Below, piece after piece: positions 59,954 to 64,000 of a stretch of DNA of 64,000 nt. How positions within the stretch are numbered: the stretch's first letter is position 1; each line of letters begins with the position of its first letter. The translations under genes were made by a program, and so were the position numbers. The stretch lies in the NCBI RefSeq assembly GCF_049546785.1, contig NZ_JBMWAN010000002.1, positions 744,001 through 808,000 of the forward strand, read 5' to 3'. The notes beneath the pieces are model-generated. The model did not search any database. It was not told where the DNA came from and saw only the letters and a program-made list of their open reading frames with translations. The DNA is from Nitrospira_D sp035465795 (GTDB taxonomy: Bacteria; Nitrospirota; Nitrospiria; Nitrospirales; Nitrospiraceae).

Positions 59954-60574
59954 ATGATGAAGATGACCAATGTGATCGCCCCCCTGGCTCTTGGAGCCCT
60001 CTTGTTAGCCGGCTGTGCGAAGCCGCCTGCTGAACAGATCGAAGCGGCCGAAAAAGCCCTGCGAGACGCCCAGCAAAGTGGCGCTGCGACCTACAGCGCC
60101 CAGGATTTTGCAAAGCTTGAGGCGTCGATTGCGGCGATGAAGAAAGAGGCCGGAGAGCAGGATTCCAAATTCGCTCTGTTGCGTGACTATGGAAAAGTTG
60201 AGCAGCTTGCGGCCTCTGCCAAAGCCGAGGGCGAACGGGTCAAAGTCGATGCGGAGAAAAGGAAAGAAGAAGCCAAGGCCGGGGCCCTTCAGGCGCGGCA
60301 AGTGGCGCAGGAAGCAGTCAAGGCTGCTGAAAATCTTGTCGCCGGTGCGCCCGTGGGGAAAGATCGAGCGGCACTCGAGGCGATCAGGAACGACGTGGAG
60401 GCGTTGAAAGCCTCCTTGAACCAGGTTCAAATGGCGATCGATAAGGAAGATTATCCCGCGGCACAAGCTCAGGCGAAGGCTATTAACGACAAGAGCCAGG
60501 CGGTTTCTGCCGAGATTCACAGCGCCCTTGCCAAGGTGGGAAAAGGGAAGCCCTCGGCAGCGAAGAAGAAGTAG
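59954..60574 (+). CDS. Lipoprotein with helical DUF4398-like domain
   Basis: 206 residues from the ATG at 59954 (GAAGGAGACC upstream). The signal ends in a lipobox (ALLLAGC). The mature part is all-helical and coiled-coil-rich, starting KPPAEQIEAAEKALRDAQQ, like DUF4398 proteins. It ends with Lys/Ala. Function unknown. It precedes the transpeptidase genes with 14 bases between, so it is probably in their operon. Confidence 0.8.
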   Translation: MMKMTNVIAPLALGALLLAGCAKPPAEQIEAAEKALRDAQQSGAATYSAQDFAKLEASIAAMKKEAGEQDSKFALLRDYGKVEQLAASAKAEGERVKVDAEKRKEEAKAGALQARQVAQEAVKAAENLVAGAPVGKDRAALEAIRNDVEALKASLNQVQMAIDKEDYPAAQAQAKAINDKSQAVSAEIHSALAKVGKGKPSAAKKK

Positions 60575-60588
60575 GGTATCATTGGGTT

Positions 60589-61743
60589 ATGAAGGCATCT
60601 CTTGCTTATACGATCAGGGGGAAGGGCATTGCATTCTGCCAGGGTTTGCTGCTGGCCGGCATGTTGTCGGGCTGTCTCGAAGCCGTTCCCCCGGATCTCG
60701 TCAAGGCCATTGAATCCATTGATCACGATCTGGTGGCCCTGAAAGCGGCGGAGATTGCTCCTGACGACTACGCGCACTTCGTCCGGCAGTGGGTCCCTCT
60801 CAGAACCCGGGTTCAATCCGAGGATGATCTGGTTCGCTGGCCATGGGAAGCCAGCGATTTGGAGGCCGAACTCCGACGATTGCTGGATGAGGGCGGGGGG
60901 ACTGTCGCGCGGCTTCATAAAGAGCGAGAGGTCAAGCGGCGGCTGGCGCAGGACAAAATCGCTCACATTGAGAAGCGGTTTCAGCTCATTGCCTCGCAGG
61001 TCGAGGCCATTGACGGGCGGATCGTCCTCGGGGGAAAGTCCGTTCAGGCGGATCTCCTTGTCAAGCAAGCCCGGTCGTTCTACGATCGCCAGGATTACCA
61101 GCGGGCTATTCAGGCCGCCGATCAGGCCGGACGGGCTCTCTACGCTGAGGCGTCTGTTCTGAGCAAGGAGCTCGGGCGTTATACCGATGAAACACGCATC
61201 GTCAGATGGCAAACGTTGGCCCGGCAAACCGTGGATTGGTCCCGTACCCATCAGTCAACCGCTATTGTGGTGAATAAGGCTGATCGGAGCCTGACGCTCT
61301 ACAAAAATGGGCGACAGGTCCTTTCCTATCCGGTGCGGCTGGGATTTAACGGTATCCGCGAAAAGCAGTTTCAGGGAGATGGCGCTACGCCAGAAGGTCG
61401 TTATCGCATCACGGAAAAACGCGGGAAGGGTCAAACCCAGTTTTATCGCGCGCTGGTCTTGGATTATCCTAATCACGACGACCGAAGTCGATTTGTCCAG
61501 GGGAAAAAGGCCGGCCGTATCCCATCCGCGAAGCAGATCGGTGGACAGATCGAGATCCACGGCGTTGAAAATGAACTCATGGCCCAAACGCTCGGGTGTG
61601 TCATGCTCGACAATGCGCACATGATGGCGGTATATGAGCGTGTGGAAGCCGGGACGCCGGTCACCATCGTCGGGGCTCTGACCGAGGCAAACGCCGTGGC
61701 GCTCGCCTTATCCCATTTAGCGGCTCAGAATGAAGAAACCTGA
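60589..61743 (+). CDS. L,D-transpeptidase-fold (YkuD) lipoprotein with variant active site
   Basis: 384 residues. A lipobox (GMLSGC) near residue 28 anchors it. Residues ~30-220 are helical (TPR-like 'ARSFYDRQDYQRAIQAADQA'). The C-terminal YkuD domain (~225-365) shows VVNKADRSLTLYKNGRQV, DGATPEGRYRITEK and the catalytic loop IEIHG...TLGCVML. The active-site Cys is present, but the usual SHGC/THGC histidine is Leu, and the spacing is like the YafK/DpaA branch. It may transfer or cleave peptide links at meso-diaminopimelate in the wall. Confidence 0.85.
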   Translation: MKASLAYTIRGKGIAFCQGLLLAGMLSGCLEAVPPDLVKAIESIDHDLVALKAAEIAPDDYAHFVRQWVPLRTRVQSEDDLVRWPWEASDLEAELRRLLDEGGGTVARLHKEREVKRRLAQDKIAHIEKRFQLIASQVEAIDGRIVLGGKSVQADLLVKQARSFYDRQDYQRAIQAADQAGRALYAEASVLSKELGRYTDETRIVRWQTLARQTVDWSRTHQSTAIVVNKADRSLTLYKNGRQVLSYPVRLGFNGIREKQFQGDGATPEGRYRITEKRGKGQTQFYRALVLDYPNHDDRSRFVQGKKAGRIPSAKQIGGQIEIHGVENELMAQTLGCVMLDNAHMMAVYERVEAGTPVTIVGALTEANAVALALSHLAAQNEET

Positions 61744-61752
61744 GGCTGAGTG

Positions 61753-62388
61753 ATGACCCGGATTCTCATCATGCTGTCTACCGTCACTCTCGGGCTGGTC
61801 GCGATCCTGTTTTCCTCCAACAGCAGCCAGTTTCACACCTCAAGCGCCTCCGTCACGCCCCCGATGGTGCGTGACCAGGCTCTCTTGGACGATCTCCACG
61901 CCCGGTATAAGAATGTGAGCAAGCAACTTACACAATTGATGCCCCGTCAGCCGTATATACTCGTCGATACGGCAAGAAACCACCTGTATGTGAAACGCAG
62001 CCAAGAAGTGCTCTTGGATGCCCTGGCTTCGACCGGAAGCGGCATTGTGCTCGACAAGCCAGGCGAAGGGAACAATCAGTGGGTCTTCGATACGCCCCGC
62101 GGAGAGTTCTCCGTACAGTCCAAACTGACCAATCCGGTATGGGTCAAGCCAGATTGGGCCTTTATCGAAGAAGGCCTCATGGTGCCGAAAAATCCAGCCG
62201 AGCGTGTGGAGCAGGGTGTCCTCGGGGAATACGCGCTCGGATTCGGCAAAGGGTATTTTATTCACGGCACCCTTTACACCAGGTTGTTGGGCAAGAATGT
62301 GACGCACGGGTGCATCCGGTTGAACGACAACGATCTAAAAAGTGTCTACCAACTCGCGCGAGTCGGGACACCCATCATGATTTTCTAG
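61753..62388 (+). CDS. L,D-transpeptidase (YkuD domain)
   Basis: 211 residues from the ATG at 61753 (a GTG directly before it is possible). An N-terminal membrane segment (~5-22) anchors it to the inner membrane. The YkuD domain has a canonical active site: His in YFIHGTLYTRLLG and THGCIRLNDND with the catalytic Cys. It forms 3-3 crosslinks or attaches lipoproteins to peptidoglycan in the periplasm. It starts ten bases after the previous gene's stop. Confidence 0.92.
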   Translation: MTRILIMLSTVTLGLVAILFSSNSSQFHTSSASVTPPMVRDQALLDDLHARYKNVSKQLTQLMPRQPYILVDTARNHLYVKRSQEVLLDALASTGSGIVLDKPGEGNNQWVFDTPRGEFSVQSKLTNPVWVKPDWAFIEEGLMVPKNPAERVEQGVLGEYALGFGKGYFIHGTLYTRLLGKNVTHGCIRLNDNDLKSVYQLARVGTPIMIF

Positions 62389-62416
62389 CTGCTCAAGGCC
62401 CGCGCAGACACTTCTC

Positions 62417-63061
62417 ATGTCACTCCGAGCAGCGATTGTTCTTTCGCTCTTTCTGGTAACCTCCTCTTGGGGCGCCGAATATGACGCATTCCCCGATCTC
62501 AATCGCGATGATCCCGCCTCTCTCCGCGAGGCCACGCGGGTTCTTGAAGAAGAACTGAAGCTTGCGGCCAGGCCTCAAGCGTATCTCCTGCTGGACCTTC
62601 CCGCGGGAGTGGTCCGGATCAAGGGGCGCGGCGTCGACCTCCACCGAATTGCCATTGTAAGATGGGAGGCCTCCTCGCCTGTTCAGTTGAGGGGCACGTT
62701 TCGTCTGATTTCAAGGCCGCCGGTGGTCCGTCGCAAAATAGACCCATCCTCTACTACAGAGCAGGAACCGATTTCTCTCGCGGATATGCCGACGGACTAT
62801 CCGCTCTCATTTGTTCCGGGGCTGGAAGTGAACATTCGATCGGTCCGTGAAGAGGGGCTGGTTCAACGGACACTATCCTCTGCTGTACAGGTATGGCAGC
62901 GACTCAAGGAGTGGGGCGCCTCCCTCACTTCCCAACCCGATCAGCCTTCCCCGGCAGAGCTGCGTGTCACTCTCACATTGTCGGTCGAACAGGCTCAGTC
63001 GCTCGCATGGTCTACGGTGGACGGGATGGGCCTTATCATCCGTCGGCTGCCCGAACAGTAA
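62417..63061 (+). CDS. Exported protein of unknown function in the transpeptidase operon
   Basis: 214 residues. There is a signal peptide (~1-19, ending SSWGAEYD). The mature part begins with a helical segment (SLREATRVLEEELKLAARPQ) and then a beta-rich segment 'AYLLLDLPAGVVRIKGRGVD', which resembles the first strand region of YkuD domains. No catalytic Cys motif follows, so it may be a degenerate or partner protein. It is 28 bases after the L,D-transpeptidase gene. Confidence 0.72.
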   Translation: MSLRAAIVLSLFLVTSSWGAEYDAFPDLNRDDPASLREATRVLEEELKLAARPQAYLLLDLPAGVVRIKGRGVDLHRIAIVRWEASSPVQLRGTFRLISRPPVVRRKIDPSSTTEQEPISLADMPTDYPLSFVPGLEVNIRSVREEGLVQRTLSSAVQVWQRLKEWGASLTSQPDQPSPAELRVTLTLSVEQAQSLAWSTVDGMGLIIRRLPEQ

Positions 63062-63602
63062 CCCATTGAAATGTGAAGAGCATTGCTGGTAATTCCATGG
63101 CAGCTGACTGCGGATTCGCCCGGATCTTCCGCAACCAGGCCGGCCATGAATGGCCTGGTTGGGTCTTGTCCGCCTTTGGAGCCGGACGCGACTGCGAACC
63201 TGCCAGATGGAGCCTCGAGATGCTGATCTGGTTGGGAGCACCCTGCCGCACATGCGAGTCCAGGCGTCGCAGCTTCGGCGAAGGAATATGGGGTGCCGGC
63301 TCTTGGTCCCGCGTGACCGAGGGGCTTCCAGAAGGGCCTCAGCTGGGGACATTGGGAGCCATGCCTGAGAGGGGATTGCGTGACGACCCACTCTCTCCTA
63401 GGTGTGCTGAACCGGGCGACTGTGGTACTGTTCCTCATCCATGGCGCCGGGTAAGCGCAGACAGTAAGTGCGACTCGTGAGTCACGAACCAGACCGAGCC
63501 GGTTCTGACGGACGCACATAAAAATCCGGAGCGCGAAAGGATGATCCGGCTGCTGGATTGATCGGCCGGGGCTGCCCTTTCAGGCCGGCAGAGGGGAGTA
63601 TC
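63062..63602. other. Intergenic region before glucokinase
   Basis: About 540 bases. Open frames of 107-174 codons exist on both strands but overlap one another, have no signal or domain, and are not supported. It contains the hairpin at 63133-63160. Confidence 0.5.
63133..63160 (+). terminator. Hairpin, possible terminator of the envelope operon
   Basis: AACCAGGCC (63133-63141) and GGCCTGGTT (63152-63160) form a nine-pair stem with a ten-base loop, 71 bases after the last gene of the transpeptidase group. GGGTCTTGTCC follows, only weakly T-rich, so it may not terminate strongly. Confidence 0.45.
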
Positions 63603-64000
63603 ATGATTCTCGCAGGCGACATCGGCGGAACGAAGACCAATCTGGCCCTCTATGAATGGGTCAACGAGCGGGTCGAGCCTGTTCGGCTTGAAACCTTTCA
63701 TAGCGCCGACTACAAATCGCTCGAAGAGATTCTGGAAGAATTTCTCACGCCCCCTCAACCCCCGACGCCTCTCGATGAACTTGACGCAGACACAGCGGCT
63801 GAGTCTGAAGACAAGGAGGCGGTGTTACCGCCAGAGCCTATCACGTTGGCTGCGGCCTGCTTTGGCATTCCTGGGCCGGTCATCGATAACCATTCTAAGA
63901 CGACCAATCTTCCCTGGGTTGTCGATGGACCGACGATCGCGACGCGATTCGGGATCCCTCGCCTTCAATTGCTCAACGACCTTGAGGCGACCGCCTATGG
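63603..64000 (+). CDS. glk: Glucokinase, N-terminal part (runs off the window)
   Basis: The first ~132 residues are present, starting ATG at 63603 behind GAGGGGAG. The ATP-binding motif MILAGDIGGTKTNLALYE, 'AACFGIPGPVIDNHSKTTNL' and PWVVDG with LQLLNDLEATAYG match bacterial (Pfam Glucokinase) Glk. It phosphorylates glucose with ATP in the cytosol. An unusual Pro/Asp/Glu-rich insert (~residues 50-80, PPQPPTPLDELDADTAAESE) lies between the first strand block and the glucose-binding block. The gene continues beyond the window. Confidence 0.9.
   Translation, partial: MILAGDIGGTKTNLALYEWVNERVEPVRLETFHSADYKSLEEILEEFLTPPQPPTPLDELDADTAAESEDKEAVLPPEPITLAAACFGIPGPVIDNHSKTTNLPWVVDGPTIATRFGIPRLQLLNDLEATAY

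Noticed and set aside
63073..63480. Overlapping open frames on both strands before glucokinase
   Set aside because: No start signal, domain or signal peptide. Both strands are open at once, as expected by chance in such DNA.
1..64000. CRISPR arrays, transposases, integrases, toxin-antitoxin or phage genes
   Set aside because: None was seen. The few repeats present are hairpins, parS palindromes and one possible intergenic element.

Overview
The window is one contiguous piece of a Gram-negative chromosome of moderately high G+C (a hand-counted 60-base line inside nuoL is 60% G+C). Its style is that of Nitrospira (Nitrospirota), the nitrite oxidisers. The main evidence is a twelve-gene complex I operon carrying two adjacent nuoM genes (the '2M' complex I arrangement known from Nitrospira), many outer-membrane lipoproteins and OmpA-type proteins, and the general gene content. 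The genus is an inference from gene content; no rRNA marker is present.

Layout. 0-4 kb: the 3' end of pyrE, a small lipoprotein, a membrane-anchored rhodanese, a NAGPA-type phosphodiester glycosidase and a REC-HisKA-HATPase-REC hybrid kinase. 4.2-17.8 kb: nuoABCDGIJKLMMN on the minus strand, without nuoE, nuoF or nuoH. 18.4-24.3 kb: an OmpA-type exported protein, a PriA homologue whose helicase motifs are destroyed, a small membrane protein, a CheY-like receiver, a possible dispersed repeat and tRNA-Leu(GAG). 24.5-29.8 kb: a plus-strand run of HAD phosphatase, queE, pepA, nagZ and an MFS (UMF1-type) transporter, mainly turnover functions (peptides, muropeptides, queuosine precursor). 29.8-38.7 kb: small or poorly known proteins, a PsiE-like protein, an APC permease, a C26 glutamine amidotransferase, an M24 peptidase, an unusual long TatA-like protein, a HEAT lipoprotein and two tandem PilZ proteins. 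38.8-42.3 kb: tRNA-Leu(UAG)-tig-clpP-clpX, a protein folding and degradation operon behind a recognisable sigma70-type promoter. 42.6-48 kb: a HEAT protein, a Tat-exported ABC substrate-binding protein with no transporter beside it, an OmpA/coiled-coil lipoprotein, mscL and a DUF481-type protein.

48.4-59.2 kb is a replication-origin-type block on the minus strand: rpmH-rnpA-yidD-yidC-mnmE-mnmG-rsmG-parA-parB, followed by two bactofilins and mnmA. Two perfect 16-bp parS palindromes flank rsmG, one of them inside the first codons of rsmG. No dnaA is present. A perfect-consensus sigma70 promoter precedes rpmH. 59.5-63.1 kb is a cell-envelope cluster on the plus strand: a secreted Lys-rich protein, a DUF4398-type lipoprotein, an L,D-transpeptidase-fold lipoprotein, a canonical L,D-transpeptidase and an exported protein. 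The window ends inside a glucokinase gene.

The observations most worth following are the 2M complex I with an apparently lengthened NuoL lateral helix and no NADH-oxidising subunits nearby, the ATPase-dead PriA, the bactofilin pair next to parABS, the TatA protein that repeats its amphipathic helix at its C-terminus, and the two PilZ proteins whose second ligand-binding motif is replaced by a glycine stretch. No CRISPR array, transposase, phage or defence island was seen.
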